A stretch of 64,000 nt of DNA from Hanleya hanleyi (GCA_036873755.1 JAVTVY010020542.1:1-64000), one strand, 5' to 3'; counted from the stretch's first letter, positions 35,600-47,969 are shown. Program-made: numbers and translations. The notes: a model not told the origin generated them from the sequence alone.

Positions 35600-37830
35600 A
35601 CTGTTATATTACGGAAGCTTAGAAGGGACATTGAAAATTATATACATATACATGTAGGCGCACCTAGTGCGAGTTCTTTTCATTTTCCTGGTCGTTTGTG
35701 GCTTGGTGATTTCTGATGAAATACTGGCAACCCAAAGTTTGGAATTGCTGTGGTTGTGGATGATGCGTTGAATATTTGATCAATCGGGAAACGTATTGTT
35801 CTTTATCTGACATAGCAGACTGCCTATACCATATAGTATATGTTTCACACATTTCAAGGTCCGAAAATATGAATTATTTTCAGTATAATCAAATACAGTC
35901 GATCAGAATTGATACTCTGGATAGGATCTGGGATAAAATATGTTGATCGAATATATAAACCACAACATATTGGGATGCTTCTTCATTATAAATTAATTTA
36001 AGGAATGAAACTGATAGAATTATTTTAATTTTATCCTTGAATGAAAAATTAAGAATGCCAAACTGTTCGAAGAGAGATATTACTATATATATAATGGACA
36101 GAAATATTGCGATGTTTATAGTTATATATAATCAAATTATTGTAAACAAATGAAAAACAAGCTTGATAGCTTATGAAGCCAGGACATTCCACCTTGAGGA
36201 CATTTACCCCTGTAGACATTTCCCTAGATATTTCCTCCTTCAAACATTTCCCTCTGTGAACATTCCCCACTCCCCCTCCCCCTTTTTTTGTACTATAACT
36301 ACAAATGTGTACCGGTAACACACTGAAATATTTTAAGATACTTTTAACAAGATTTGTATGATTTAGTAAAATATTGTAATAGATATCTTGGGTTTTGCCA
36401 TGAATTACTTTCTTTTCAACAGGGCACTATTTTGACATGCATAATTCATCTCAGCATATCTGTGCTAATAAAGAATTCAATTGAATTGCGCAAGTGTATG
36501 TTACATTATTGATTGTTCGCCTCATGTAGGTGCTTTTTTTTTCATTCATGTAGGTGCTAATTAGCAAATAAACATCTATTCTATTCTATCGTATGGATAA
36601 AAATATTTATTTATTTATGACTACGTAATAGTTGTTAACGTATAGGATGTATACTACCGGTACCGTAGCTATTGTTTTGTCATGCCGAATTATAGAAAAT
36701 AATGAATAATAATAGAGAAATGCCCCAAATTTGTTTTTGTCAATATTTCAATTTTGTTAAACTTTTGTACGAACTCATAGTACAAAAATATATAGGAAGG
36801 GGGGGAGGGGGGAATGCATGTCTAAATATCGGGGGGGGGGGATGCATGTCTAAATATCTGACTTTCTAAAATTTCGTTTTATAAGTTGTTTGAGTTCTTG
36901 GTAAAATTTTGCTGTTTGACTTCAAAGCTATTCATGAATTGACCCCTCAGAAGTGTACGGATCTAAACACAATAAAATCTGCAATAAACTATAGCTTGAT
37001 GAATGTGTTTGTTTTATGAACTTTACTTGCATCTTGGTTGTCCGTACCTATTAATTTAAATTTTAATGTCTAGATCTAGGCCATAATCTGAAGTGAATGG
37101 ATGATATCTGACGGTCAGACAATCGCAGTGTCACCGTTTAATTGGAAATGATTTCTTGCCTGTTATAATTAAAATCCCCTATTGATAATCAGCTTGTTGT
37201 GACCCCCTTCCCCCTTTTCTTTGCGAACTTTGGATGACCTAATTTATCACGCGGACGTCAGCGACAGAACTTGAATGGCTTGATTTTGCTACGGCGTAAG
37301 GTCACCGTGGCAAATGTTTATTTTTTAAATGAACAACCGATTATCTCTTTACGAAACATCAGATTTCAAAGCCTAATAAATAAGCTTGTTATAGATGGAC
37401 ACGTTATACAGCTTTTTCTTGCCGTAGAACTAAATTTTGTGAAATTTCTGCATTGATGTGAAGTGCCATTTTCGCGAAAAAGATGTCTGTAAACATTTGC
37501 GTGCGGGAAGTGCAGACGACACTCGGGCGTTTTCGCCAAATATTCTATCAGTCGGAAGGGAATCGGAAGGGAATTCATCCTTCAATTTATTAGCATATTA
37601 TCCTTTTTTTGTTTCAAATCTATAGCAAATATTTTTAGATTAAATTTCGATACTGTTCTAATTTTAGCTATTACCCACACTGCCTCAAATCCAATATGGC
37701 AGCCCCCGCAAAATACGCCCACGCAAACGATGAAATCTGAACATGACTACGGTGATTGTCTGTCTTTACATGGATTTACACTGGGTTTGTGATTAAGTTC
37801 TGTATCTGTATTTTGTCTCACGTAATGCAT
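35600..37830. other. Gene-free AT-rich stretch
   Basis: No frame with recognisable content. Poly-G tracts occur at 36800-36840, where 'GGGGGATGCATGTCTAAATA' is partly duplicated. Near 37690 'CCAATATGGCAGCC' resembles the palindrome core of the 27-29 kb satellite. Confidence 0.4.
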
Positions 37831-38277
37831 GTATGTTACCTATTTAACGAACTCCGTTAGGGACCGCTTCGCGGTCCCGAACTTCGTTCGTTATCAATAA
37901 CCTTCGGATCCGAGATAATAGCGGAACGTAAGCTTGGATATTTTTCGGAAATGACCCTGGAAGTTCGGTAGCTCCGCCTCTCGAATCATGAGCTTTGATA
38001 TTATATCCCCTGAAGAAGCCCCGGGGAGACAACTCATTTACTGTTACGGACAAGGCTTGTGTTTTGGCAGTGATTAACTATTGATTTTTACGGACACTTG
38101 GGGGAAAAATTGTCGTATGCATCATCATTTATACATTGGAATTTCATAACATGAATGTTTCAATACGGATGTTCCCAATATTTGACTGAAATAATTATGC
38201 TGAAGTGTCAATTATATAAACACTCCCACACAATGATGTAGTTTCTTCGACTTCACTTTCTCAAAGTATATTTTAAA

Positions 38278-38309
38278 GGAGAGAGAGAGAGAATTAAGGT
38301 TTAACATCG
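38278..38309 (-). mobile_element. 32-bp retroposon tail with 12-bp target duplication
   Basis: The insert (GGAGAGAGAGAGAGAATTAA then GGTTTAACATCG) is flanked by GTATATTTTAAA on both sides (38266-38277, 38310-38321). It matches the terminal segment of the insertions at 45238-45297 and 49159-49206. Read on the minus strand it is the last bases of a retroposon ending in (TC)n, so reverse transcription stopped almost at once. Confidence 0.7.
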
Positions 38310-38883
38310 GTATATTTTAAAACAAATATCGTGACGGAAAACATAAACATATAAAATATATATTTTTTATTTAACATTTTATTTGAAATATAGTTCAATA
38401 TTTTAGAAATATTATCATGTATTATTACACCCATGAGTGGAATATCCCATCTGAAATTTGGAGAAAAAAAATATGAAAAATATGTATATATTTGTTTTGT
38501 GTTCGCTTGAAAAATATTTTAAAAATATATATATGCCAACTGAATTTCACTGAATATTGTGGAAGGGCATACACGGATTTCATACAGAAAGTGATTACGA
38601 AAATCGGCAGACCGGACCTCCAGGGGCAAGAAGAATGTGAAAATTACTTCACTTGTCCGTTTTTTATTTAATTGTTTAGTCGAGAACAGTCTCCGTCTGG
38701 GTCTAACTACGGGGAGTAGTCGTATATATTTATTAACACCGCCGAAATAACCGGACCCTGGCGAGGCTAGACGATCAACCGTGCGCCTTTATACGTCCAC
38801 CGTTTACAGCAGGCATAATACATAGTGGTCTGACCAGGGCCGTTCCCCTGAGGTCCGGATCTCCACAGGACGAGTAAGCTTTC

Positions 38884-39603
38884 TCTGTTAGACGGGGGTA
38901 TCCCAGCAGCCTTTGCGGCGCTCCCTGACAACTATCGCGTGGGCTAAAGCAAAGCATAGCGACGTATTCACTTAGCCCAGGCAGACCGCGCTTCTCGCCG
39001 TTAAATCGTATTTCCTCGACGTTTGCGGCTGGTAATCATTTGGAATCGATAATATATTATTAATAAAGTAACATTTAGCAGCTGAAAGGATCAATTGTGT
39101 GATAAAGACTCCAGGAAAGGGTAATAAACAGCTCTAAATAACCCACAACAGTGATCTACAGGGCGCTAACCCAGCCGTTAAAATCCTGGGGTTAACACAG
39201 CGGCAACACCGTCATTGTCGGCATATAGCACGGATAATCTGTTTTAATTTCCCCCCATAAAGCTGTTAATTATCCATATTCAGTGATTGTGTTAACCCCA
39301 GGATTTTAACGGCTGGGTTAGCGCCCTGTAGATCACTGTTGTGGGTTATTTAGAGCTGTTTATTACCCTTTCCTGGAGTCTTTACCACACAATTGATCCT
39401 TTCAGCTGCTAAATGTTACTTTATTAATAATATATTATCGATTCCAAATGATTACCAGCCGCAAACGTCGAGGAAATACGATTTAACGGCGAGAAGCGCG
39501 GTCTGCCTGGGCTAAGTGAATACGTCGCTATGCCTTGCTTTAGCCCACGCGGTAGTTGTCAGGGAGCGCCGCAAAGGCTGCTGGGATACCCCCGTCTAAC
39601 AGA
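38884..39603. repeat. Near-perfect palindrome, 315-bp arms
   Basis: 38884-39198 and 39289-39603 are inverted copies of exactly equal length, differing at about three positions (for example GTGTGATAAAG versus GTGTGGTAAAG; CTATCGCG versus CTACCGCG). The central spacer is 90 bp. No reading frame spans the arms. Such symmetry implies a recent origin or ongoing arm-to-arm conversion. The arm ends TCTGTTAGACGGG/CCCGTCTAACAGA have no obvious target duplication. Confidence 0.95.
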
Positions 39604-39905
39604 TCTCATGCATTCTCGAGCAAGTCCAAGCGGCAAATAGTTATCCCTTTGTCTTCGCCTAAGGCTTCACAGTTTATGTGTCAACTGGTCTCACATATTA
39701 TTGTTATATACATATTGGTTGTTTTAACCGCAAACCGCATTGTTCTCCATCGGTAATCTCATACATTCTCGCGCAAGTCCAAGCGGCAAATAGTTATCCC
39801 TTTGTCTTCGCCTAAGGCTTCACAGTTTATGTGTCAACTGGTCTCACATATTATTGTTATATACATATTGGTTGTTTTAACCGCAAATACATTGAAGATG
39901 TTTGA
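39604..39905. repeat. Two-copy tandem duplication, period 153 bp
   Basis: TCTCATGCATTCTCG at 39604 and TCTCATACATTCTCG at 39757 start two nearly identical units (both with CAAATAGTTATCCCTTTGTC and TATACATATTGGTTG). The second is cut short. It directly abuts the right arm of the palindrome. Confidence 0.9.
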
Positions 39906-41224
39906 GGCAGATACGGGGTTAAAAAAAGCTTTAAATATCTCTAAAAACGTAAGATTTCGCTTTTCGCACTTTTCTAGCCTTTTCAGACGTAGTCGAATAA
40001 ATTGTTCACAATATGAAATAATTTTACATAAGGTAAAAATAAAATAAAAATTGTTCTATACGGTTTTGTGGTTGTAATCGACACTTTCTTTTATGACGAT
40101 TCTTGAAAATGACCCCGACTCAGCGGTGTGAAAGTTTGGCAAGAAGCAATGAACCTTGAAGTTACCGTGCAACAACAACAACGCCAAGCTATTTCACGAC
40201 ACCCTATTTTACAAGGGTTCTCATTCGCCACTACGCGGCCCTGCAAACCGTTGATTCGAGGATACTTGTTAAAATTCTTAATATGTATATATATTTAGAC
40301 AGGTATTTCCTCAGATTTTTGGATAAATCATTTTTTATTGAAATTGAGTTCATAACTATAAATTAAAATTTCTAGTTTATAAAAAAATTGCATTTATTTT
40401 TCTTACATAAACATAATCACCTTAATTATAATCTGTAACTGTTTTTTAGGCAGAGAAGATCAGATTAACCCCTCCAATTCCTTTCCATGTACATTTATAT
40501 GTATAACCCATGTATATTCACCACGCCCCCCCCCCCCTCCAAACCAACACTCCTGGCACAAGCCACACACACAGTCACACCCACACCATTTGCTGGATAC
40601 AGAAGATGTCGACGGGATGTCACTGACTGTGACAAAAGTTATGCTTCCGCTAGACGTCTGGCTTCTTGTCAAAGAAATAGTGGTTTGTATGGTTTTACTT
40701 GGACTTTGGTCTCTCACCGAAGATTTCAATCGGAAGGCTAGGCGGGTAAAAAATATTTTATTTCTTCAGTTAAATTAACATCGTTTTCCTTGCATAGATC
40801 TGGGACATACCACATTTTTCCAGAGTTCTGACGATCCTGGAAACTGTTTGTCTGATTATGGTATACATCTAAATGCACAGAGAAACTATTTATATAAAGC
40901 TATTCGTTGAACAATGCTGAAAGCTGTGGATCGCACAGTGTGTCAGTAGATCTAGATATTGTTGCTGAACTGGCCGGTATTAAGGGGGCATAATCCCAGG
41001 CAATTCCAAAGGAATGTTCGACGAGAATAGTGACCTCCCCTTGACCAGGCTGATTTGGTGTTTGGCTGACACAATTCTTATCTGTGTTAAAACACATTCA
41101 ATTATTTAATTTTATTCAGTCTATCTCAGTGGAATCCTCCTATGTTATTTAATTTTATTTGGCCAGTGCATATTTGCCAGTGCTATTTGTGAAATCGCCA
41201 TTGCTTTATCGCTGGATTATAATT

Positions 41225-41700
41225 TTTATACGGCCGCCCAGAAGGCGGATGGATTATGTTATGGCAATTTCCATAGTCAGTCTATTCGTGTCCGGTCTAG
41301 ATCTAGGTCAGTTTTCTATCTAGATTCCATTTTTTTTGTAAGTGGATAGCCTAGGAGCGGACGATGTGTCACATACCAAAATGCAAATCAGAGGTCAAGG
41401 TCACTGTGAACCCAAAATCACGAATCATTAAATCTTTATATCACATCACGTCCCAAAATTTGGGTCAAAGGTCAAGGTCACTATGAGCAGGAAATTTAAG
41501 AAAATTGCAATTTCTTTTGTGCCCATAGATACATATGAGAAGATGATATGTCCCATATGGTACCAATATTTAAGTAAATAGGCAAAGGTCAAAATTTAAG
41601 GTCACTCTGACCCCAAAATCAGAAGATCATTAAGGGTCAATCTTTTTTGATAGAGGATGCATAAGGAGAAAAGATATCTTGTGCAGGTGTATATTGGAGA
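41225..41700. repeat. TGACCT-type repeat, inverted copy
   Basis: It opens with 'TATACGGCCGCC' and a 'GTCCGGTCTAGATCTAGG' segment. AGGTCAAGGTCACTGTGAACC and AAAGGTCAAGGTCACTATGA units follow. It is the reverse orientation of the blocks at 7.0-8.1 and 14.2-14.9 kb, shorter and more diverged. Confidence 0.75.
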
Positions 41701-42055
41701 CAATTTTGGATCTTGTTTTTATAATATTTATTGCTTGATTGAGTGAGAGAGGGAGTGAGCCAATCAGTCAGTTACTCACTATCATTGGGGAAATACCCAC
41801 ATGTATGTGTCGTCTCTTCTATTACATTATATTCGTTTCATGAGAATCTAATTATCCATGTTAATCTACCTTTTTTCTCAGAATTATGCCTCGTCAGGGG
41901 AAGAAATCCATCGAGAGGCGACACAAGAACAATCAGAAGTAAGGCGAGAAGACTCCATTTTAAGAATTTGAGAAGATGGAGCGTAGATTGGAGAAACTGA
42001 GAGCAGAACAGGCATTTGATGCAATCAATGACTTTTTCTTGACCAACTCGAGAAA

Positions 42056-42520
42056 GTGATCAGGTGTTCACCTGCAGATGATACAGATCTCATTTATTGG
42101 CAGCGGATGGCTATTGTGAATGCGCAGAGATATTCCGACCAAAAGATGCACTTGAGGGAGCAGGCTGCAAATATTTGGGCAGAAACTGGTTTTATCTTAC
42201 TGGATTCTAAGGAGATCAAATTTGAATTTTTCATATCTCCTGTAGATTTCAGTGCACAGGTGGTTGTTCACAGACATCCACTTAGTCATAGCCATGAACT
42301 GTGGAAGCAATCCCCTAAATATTATCACAGTGTAGAAGCTGTTTTCTCATTGTTGAGAGCAGTCTCCAAGTATTGGGTCGCTGTTGGTAATCCAGACAAC
42401 GAATTTCAATCTCTGGAGCCTGGTACGAGTGCGGTTCTTGAGCATGATTTAGGGGCAGTAACCATGGTGACTGGAAAATTTGCTCACTCCCAGACAGATA
42501 TAATAACTGTGACCTTCTAG
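42056..42520 (+). CDS. Unrecognised 155-codon open frame
   Basis: The frame runs to a TAG at 42518-42520 and contains DDTDLIYWQRMAIVNAQRYS, FEFFISPVDF, LLRAVSKYWVAVGNPDNEF and LEHDLGAVTMVTGKFAHSQ. Composition is protein-like (Trp, Gly and aromatic spacing), unlike the repeat-derived frames around it. No ATG starts it. A frame one base off (41976-42058) reads MERRLEKLRAEQAFDAINDF and joins it well if a T-run at 42033-42039 has lost or gained a base. Just upstream an acceptor-like CTTTTTTCTCAG precedes a basic MPRQGKKSIERRHKNNQK. I recognise no family. It could be a transposon accessory protein or a decayed host exon. Confidence 0.4.
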   Translation: MIRCSPADDTDLIYWQRMAIVNAQRYSDQKMHLREQAANIWAETGFILLDSKEIKFEFFISPVDFSAQVVVHRHPLSHSHELWKQSPKYYHSVEAVFSLLRAVSKYWVAVGNPDNEFQSLEPGTSAVLEHDLGAVTMVTGKFAHSQTDIITVTF

Positions 42521-42559
42521 TTATAGGGCAATCTAGGTAAACCAAGATGGTAAATCAGG

Positions 42560-43020
42560 GGAATACCATCTAGACGTAACGCTATGAAAACTTCGTGTGA
42601 AATGTTCGCCGATATTCTACGAGATTCCATAATAAGCCAATCACGACCATTTCTGATCTCTGACGATGATTGCCGTTTACTTCACGGAGATTAACATCTT
42701 CGCACGGCAGAATTCTATGATATTTTCTACCCCTAACAAAGCCAGACTTTTCGGCGGGAATGATCTTTACGGTTTTCCACGCACACTGTCTGGAAATGAT
42801 GCCATATTTGGATACTGTTTCAGGATAATGTTTATATACTAGACCACGTGCTACCGTGTGTAATTACCGTGGGCGTGATTTTGAAATTGTTTCAACAAGC
42901 TATCCACCTGATTGGCTCACACATGTAGTTTCAAATTCGCACGGGATTTATATAGGCTGAATTCAGATATAATATTCCGTAATATTATATCTGAGTTTAC
43001 TGAGACTGGTTATAGGGCTG
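42560..43020. other. Stretch upstream of P-element copy 1, nothing recognised
   Basis: No domain-bearing frame. It contains a short palindrome (CAGATATAATATTCCGTAATATTATATCTG, about 42964-42993) immediately before the P-element frame. This could belong to the P-element terminus, but no matching right end was found. Confidence 0.35.
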
Positions 43021-45015
43021 ATGATTCAAAAATGTAGTAAACACAGGGGTTCCATAAGGAAGAAAATGTCAAACAGGATTAAGAAGGAATCGGTGAAAAA
43101 CATTCGTAGGAACATATTTTCTAAACGGACATCACGCACTAAAATGTGGAGAGAAGAGTTATGTGACAAAGTAAATGCACTGAAAAAAAGAGAGGCACTT
43201 CATGTCTACGGAGATTCAGATGCTGAGAAAAAGACTACAGACTGCCATAGAGCAATCTGGCATAATGACCGAATCTACAAGCCAAGATATTCACAGCATG
43301 GTCCTCGAGTGTAATGAACAAGTGAAAAAACAATTTCCTGATGCTAACTCATTCCAAAGATTTTTTGGGGAAGAACAAGTGGAGTTCAACACAGCTAAAA
43401 AGCCTTGCGGCATGAGGTGGCATCCAATCATCATCAAGTGGTGTTTGCAAATCAGGGACGTTCAACGAAAGCATACAAGACTTTGCGTGTCATAGGGTTT
43501 TTTGAAACCACCCAGTTCTAGAACTTTGTTTAACTACTCACATGGAATGCAGAATACTTGTGGCATAACCACGGAAACTACAAATCACTTTCTTGAAAAG
43601 AGCAGAGCGAAGGGAATGTTTGATGTAGAATGGAAATGTTATGTTGGATTGTCCCAAGACGAGATCAAAATAAAAGAGGATCTGATGTACAACAAACATT
43701 CTGGAGAGCTGGTAGGCTTGATAGGCGTACCTTGTGTCTAATTCCGCTTAACCCGGGGCTAGGGGCCATATGATTCCATGTACGTCAAGATCCTCATGGT
43801 GTTCATATGAACAGTCACAATCAAAGCTTAATTGAGATACATCATTCTCTAGATGACGACTTTACAACGATTATTATGGATTAAAAATACTGATCAGCGA
43901 TACGGATTTTATATTTTTGTAACATCATGATGCCTTGTCGGCATCATTGAAAACTGTTGATCTCTTCTCTCTTGTAGGAAACTTGCCTATGTTTATGTAT
44001 ACTATGATTGTCCTTTTGAATTTGGTGCTAATACTATTATATGGAATATGGAATAGGTCTTTGGATTATGGACGCGGATATTCTTTAATGGACGACGGCT
44101 GAATTATGAATGACGGACTAGACGCTTGTAATTCATTGACCTGGACAAAACTGCCAACCAGCTCAGAGAACTTGAAAATGGGCTTAATGCCCATGGTCTT
44201 CGTCTAGAAAAATACATGCTTGTTGTGAAGGTGAGAGGCATAGTCACAAACCCGAAGTACCCGTTGGCTTGTTATGCCACGGACGGAATTATATCTGATT
44301 TTCTGTACCCGATCTTATGGAAGAATGCATTCCGAACCTTGGAGGCTCATGTGGGACTCAGAGTGATGTTCATAACCTGTGATGGAGCATCCCCCAATCG
44401 TAAATTCTTCACAATGCATGATCCAGGAATGATAGTCACTGTATCACAAATCCATATGCACCAAATCGTAAGATTTTCTTCATTTCAGATGCACCACATC
44501 CCATTAAGACTATAAAGGAACTGTTTCTCGAATTCTGATAGTCACAAGAAATCACCAAAATTATTATGTGATTCTGGTAAAAACATCTCTTGGATGCACA
44601 TCGTAGATCTGTTCAGAGATCATGTACAGGGCAACTTATATAGTCATTGTCCGAAGTTAACAAAACATCACATTAACCTAGATTCTCACGCAACGATGAA
44701 TGGAAGCCTTGGAGCTCAAGTTTCCGAGACTGTTAGATTCATTCGGCATGTTGATCAATTATTTGATTGTGTCAATATATGAAATCTCTATGAGGGTGGG
44801 AACAAAGAAATAAGAACCTGGAATCTTTTGTCCCAGCAGATAATGAGAGGCTCAAATGGCTAATAGATGACTTTTTGAAGTATTTTGAAGATTGGAGAAT
44901 AAGTGTGGAAAACCGGGCCGCAAATCTCCGCCAGGGAGAAAAGAGTCCCATGCCGCTGAGTCACCAACCACTGCTTGGTTTCAATCACTGAATTAATACC
45001 ATTTCTTCTGTCTAA
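43021..45015 (+). pseudogene. P-element transposase, degenerate copy 1
   Basis: Pieces of a P-element (THAP9-like) transposase in order: a coiled basic segment (43021-43480) leading to MRWHPIIIKWCLQIRDVQ; PSSRTLFNYSHG and DEIKIKEDLMYNKHSGELVG (43502-43729); an insertion (43730-44130); IDLDKTANQLRELENGL, VRGIVTNPKYPLACYATDGI and VMFITCDGASPNRKFF (44133-44515); HIVDLFRDH...CPKLTKHHINLDSHA and VSETVRFIRHVDQLFDCVN (44594-44782); then frameshifted remnants to ...IPFLLSK. 'FxTCDGASxNRKF' carries a catalytic Asp of the family's RNase H-like fold. Several frameshifts and stops. No THAP zinc finger is seen. Interrupted at 45015 by a Harbinger end. Confidence 0.85.
43730..44130 (+). mobile_element. Penelope-like 3'-region fragment inside P copy 1
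   Basis: This roughly 400-bp segment is collinear with the reverse complement of 54016-54408, for example TGTCTAATTCCGCTTAA, 'GCGATACGGATTTTATATTT' and 'GACGACGGCTGAATTATGAA'. That segment follows the Penelope-like reverse transcriptase stop at 54409. It splits the P-element frame between ...GELVGLIGV and IDLDKTANQ. GTA lies on both sides as a possible short duplication. Confidence 0.7.
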
Positions 45016-45355
45016 AGGCCTATTTATACTGAGCGCGAACGCGACCGCGACCGCGAACGCGCCGATCGCATTTGATTGATGTACTGCTATTTGAGTGAAG
45101 TCGTTTATACTAACGGCGAACGCGAACGCGGCCGAATTTTAGTTCGCGCGGAAATCCGTGGACATTGCCTCCAGAGCAAATTTTTAGGAACATTTCGCGC
45201 GAACAATTGGCCAGAAGAGCTCATTCTGCAAATCGAGAGAGAGAGAGAGAGAGAGAGAGAATTAAGGTTTAACGTCGCATTCAGCAATATTTCAGCTTTC
45301 TGCAAATCGAGAAGCATACCATTCTCTATGATAAAATTCGCAGGGATTTCAAAGA
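45016..45355 (+). mobile_element. Harbinger copy 1, left end
   Basis: It begins AGGCCTATTTATACTGAGCG after TCTAA in the P-element codon, exactly as the intact copy does at 48848, so both share one ancestral insertion. Relative to the intact copy it lacks about 100 bp around the MADF start codon. It stops at 45355, where a Penelope-like fragment begins. A second piece of the same element resumes at 46193. Confidence 0.85.
45238..45297 (-). mobile_element. 60-bp retroposon tail, 14-bp target duplication
   Basis: Flanked by TTCTGCAAATCGAG on both sides (45224-45237, 45298-45311). The same insertion as 49159-49206 but with a longer (GA)n run (12 bases more), showing that it predates the duplication of the composite and that only the microsatellite has changed since. 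Confidence 0.8.
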
Positions 45356-46192
45356 TCCCTTTAAATCCTTTGATGCTTTCAAACCTTGGTTTAAAATTGG
45401 TTTGTGCCGGCGTATGGCTAAGGCTTCCTTGAATAACACTTGAGACCAGTGAGCTGCTGTATCAATAATTTTAGTGTTTGATTCTATAAGTGACAACAAA
45501 GAGATCGGGTCATCGTCAAAAGAGCCATTTGCTAAATCAAACATTTGACGAATGTAACTAAAATTCAAGTGTTATTCAAGGAAGCCTTAGCCATACGCCG
45601 GCACAAACCAATTTTAAACCAAGGTTTGAAAGCATCAAAGGATTTAAAATTATTTCGGTAATATCATTTATAGATTAACCAGTTTTCATAAATTAGACTG
45701 TGTATCGTTTCATAATTGTATATTGCTGTGCAAGTTACAACACTTGTAGATTCCCATCAATTCTGATGTGGATTGCCAAGCGAATTATACCTATATTATC
45801 TTAAGATGACAGTCCTTATCTGAACATGACATGTAGAAATATTGAATGTAGATATATACGTGCTATATCGCCATACTTTATTCATTGTGTATTGTTGTCA
45901 TCAATTAGATTGTGTATTATATCACCTGTAATCACAACATTTGTATATTGCTATCTCTTAACATTTAATGTCTACAACAATTTTCTGAAAATGACATTTT
46001 AATATCTGTCCAATCTGACTGACATTACTGGCTTACCCATTCATATATGTGTATTGGCTAAGATCACATTATACCTTGTATATATACTGTACGTATAGAG
46101 CTGTTTGTAACTTTGTTCACTGCTGAAGATGCTATAACTAATAGCGAAATATACAGAATGAAATTGTCATCCCTACTCGGAGTTGCTTTTCT
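45356..46192. mobile_element. Penelope-like 3' ends in inverted arrangement
   Basis: 45358-45441 and 45567-45650 are perfect or near-perfect inverted repeats of about 84 bp. On the plus strand the right copy reads VLFKEALAIRRHKPILNQGL then KASKDLKLF and stop. The same peptide is read on the minus strand through 45568-45326. 'H(K)P.LN.G.KASKEL.LF' is the C-terminal end seen in many Penelope-like elements, after GIY-YIG. A roughly 530-bp 3' region follows. It ends with CTGAAGA (46123), a GCTAT...ATAGC stem and GAAA, resembling part of a hammerhead ribozyme core. Head-to-head partial copies are typical of Penelope insertions. Confidence 0.6.
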
Positions 46193-46500
46193 TCTCTAGT
46201 AAAACAATCGAGAACGTTTTCTTGTAATTGAAGAACTGCGATCCCGAATTTGGTGGAGCTTGGATGAGTACGTGCTTCCCATCTGAAGCGCCCACGTAGT
46301 TTGCAAAGTTCCATCGAATGAAATATCCTTGGGATATTTCGAGCCATTGTGCTTTCGCTGGTGCAGGAAGATGATATGGTTGTAGACGTGTCCAAATTGC
46401 CTCGCATACCTCACGAATTATGTATGATACTGTAGTAATCCCTATGCGATAACTGAAGCTTATGGTCTTGTATGAATCACCAGTAGATAGAAATCTCTAA
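46193..46500 (-). pseudogene. Harbinger copy 1, transposase exon-2 fragment
   Basis: Nearly identical to 50183-50478: it encodes STGDSYKTISFSYRIG..., ...GASDGKHVLIQAP and NYKKTFSIVL, the first-Asp region of the DDE domain. The rest of the transposase is missing: the Penelope-like insertion/deletion removes the part after the first Asp, and homology is lost at the exon-2 acceptor. Confidence 0.85.
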
Positions 46501-46689
46501 ATAGCAGATTAAAGAAAAGCTATGCGAATCAACACACCATCGAGTTACGAAGTTTCGTTGTGAACGCTTTGTTTGCAAGACCTTATTCATGGCATGGTAT
46601 GACGCAATTTGGTCATCCATGGAGGAGAGTGTTTCGGAACTGGCTCCGTCAGTTGATGTCGACGATGGGGTGGGTAGTCTATTAGTGTG

Positions 46690-47190
46690 AAACTCGAATG
46701 AATAAAGGATATGTGATGTTTACCTGGGTAAAACTCTTTTGTCTGCATGTGACGGCAGTAATCAATAGCTGATTTCTGTTTTCCTGCAAGTTCATATTTT
46801 TCTTGAAGAATATATACAGAAGTATCAGCCTGGGAAAAAAGTGTGATGGTCAGCTGATTATAAAACTGAATTTATGGTTCATCAAAATGTTCTCCCTGGC
46901 CTTATTTGGTGTTTTTGAGGCATTTATAGAGAACATTTTCTCTTGTCACAAAAATATGACACTTTAATCAAACTTGGTACTTTCAAATGATCAAACTTCT
47001 TAATATCTTGTTCGACAATATGATTTTGGTTTGAGGCCTACATATTTTTCATAAAAATGAAATTTATAGTTCATCGAAATGTGCTCCTATTTATACGGAG
47101 GATTTTCTCTTGTAACAAAAATATGACTACATTTTGATGAACTATAAATTTCATTTTTATGCAACTGACCATCATAATCTTTCCCAGGTT
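46690..47190. mobile_element. Foldback element, copy 1
   Basis: The left half (GATGGTCAGCT..., TTCATCAAAATGTTCTCC, TTCTCTTGTCACAAAAATAT) is mirrored by the right half (TTCTCTTGTAACAAAAATAT inverted, CAACTGACCATCATAATC). The head 'ATAAAGGATATGTGATGTTT' also starts the second copy at about 56280. Noncoding. Confidence 0.55.
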
Positions 47191-47969
47191 GATCAACACT
47201 TTGATCGGAAGCGCTGACAGACGACACCGTATTTTTTTCATGACTACAGGTCGTGGTGTTTGTACGCAGATCGATGTATTCGTGTGAATGGGGTGGCTCT
47301 GCAAAGATTTTTCCTAACAAAACCAATGAATGCATAATATAAATAGACCTAACCATGATTGGGAGGAAGATCAACTTGTTCGACTCCACTAAATGTTTTA
47401 AGATTTCGGGTTATCTTGGTTGTGACAAGAAGGGATGTTTCGGGAAGTTGGTCGGAACGGACACTAGATCGGAACTGGCGACGTGACTGTATTTAAACAT
47501 TTGCACAACTCATTCATTTCCATAATAAAGAAAACCTGGATCGTTAATTCGACTGAAGCGACAAATTTTTTGTTCCCTTCAAAATTTCGCCAGAAATTAA
47601 TTGGAAATTATTGCTTTGTTCGACGAAAAACCTTATTTTAATATATTTGGGAAACAACGTTACATTGAATGCCAAAATGCTCTGAATGCTCACCTTGTAT
47701 AACTTCCTGTATCGCAATAGCTCGTCTTCAAAACAGTGGACGCATTTTTTACCATACTACATTCATATACACAGCTAGCAGTAATGTCCTGTCCACATCT
47801 AGATCTAATTCAATATGGTTTGACCATTCCTCCGACCAAACTGTTCAGATGAACTTAGCATGTCAAGAATGGTTCGAGAGAATATAGAGCACTATCAGGT
47901 TTCGGGTTTTCGTTTCAAAAAAGAAGATAAGATGACTGTATTTCATATTTAGAATAAACGTATATATCC

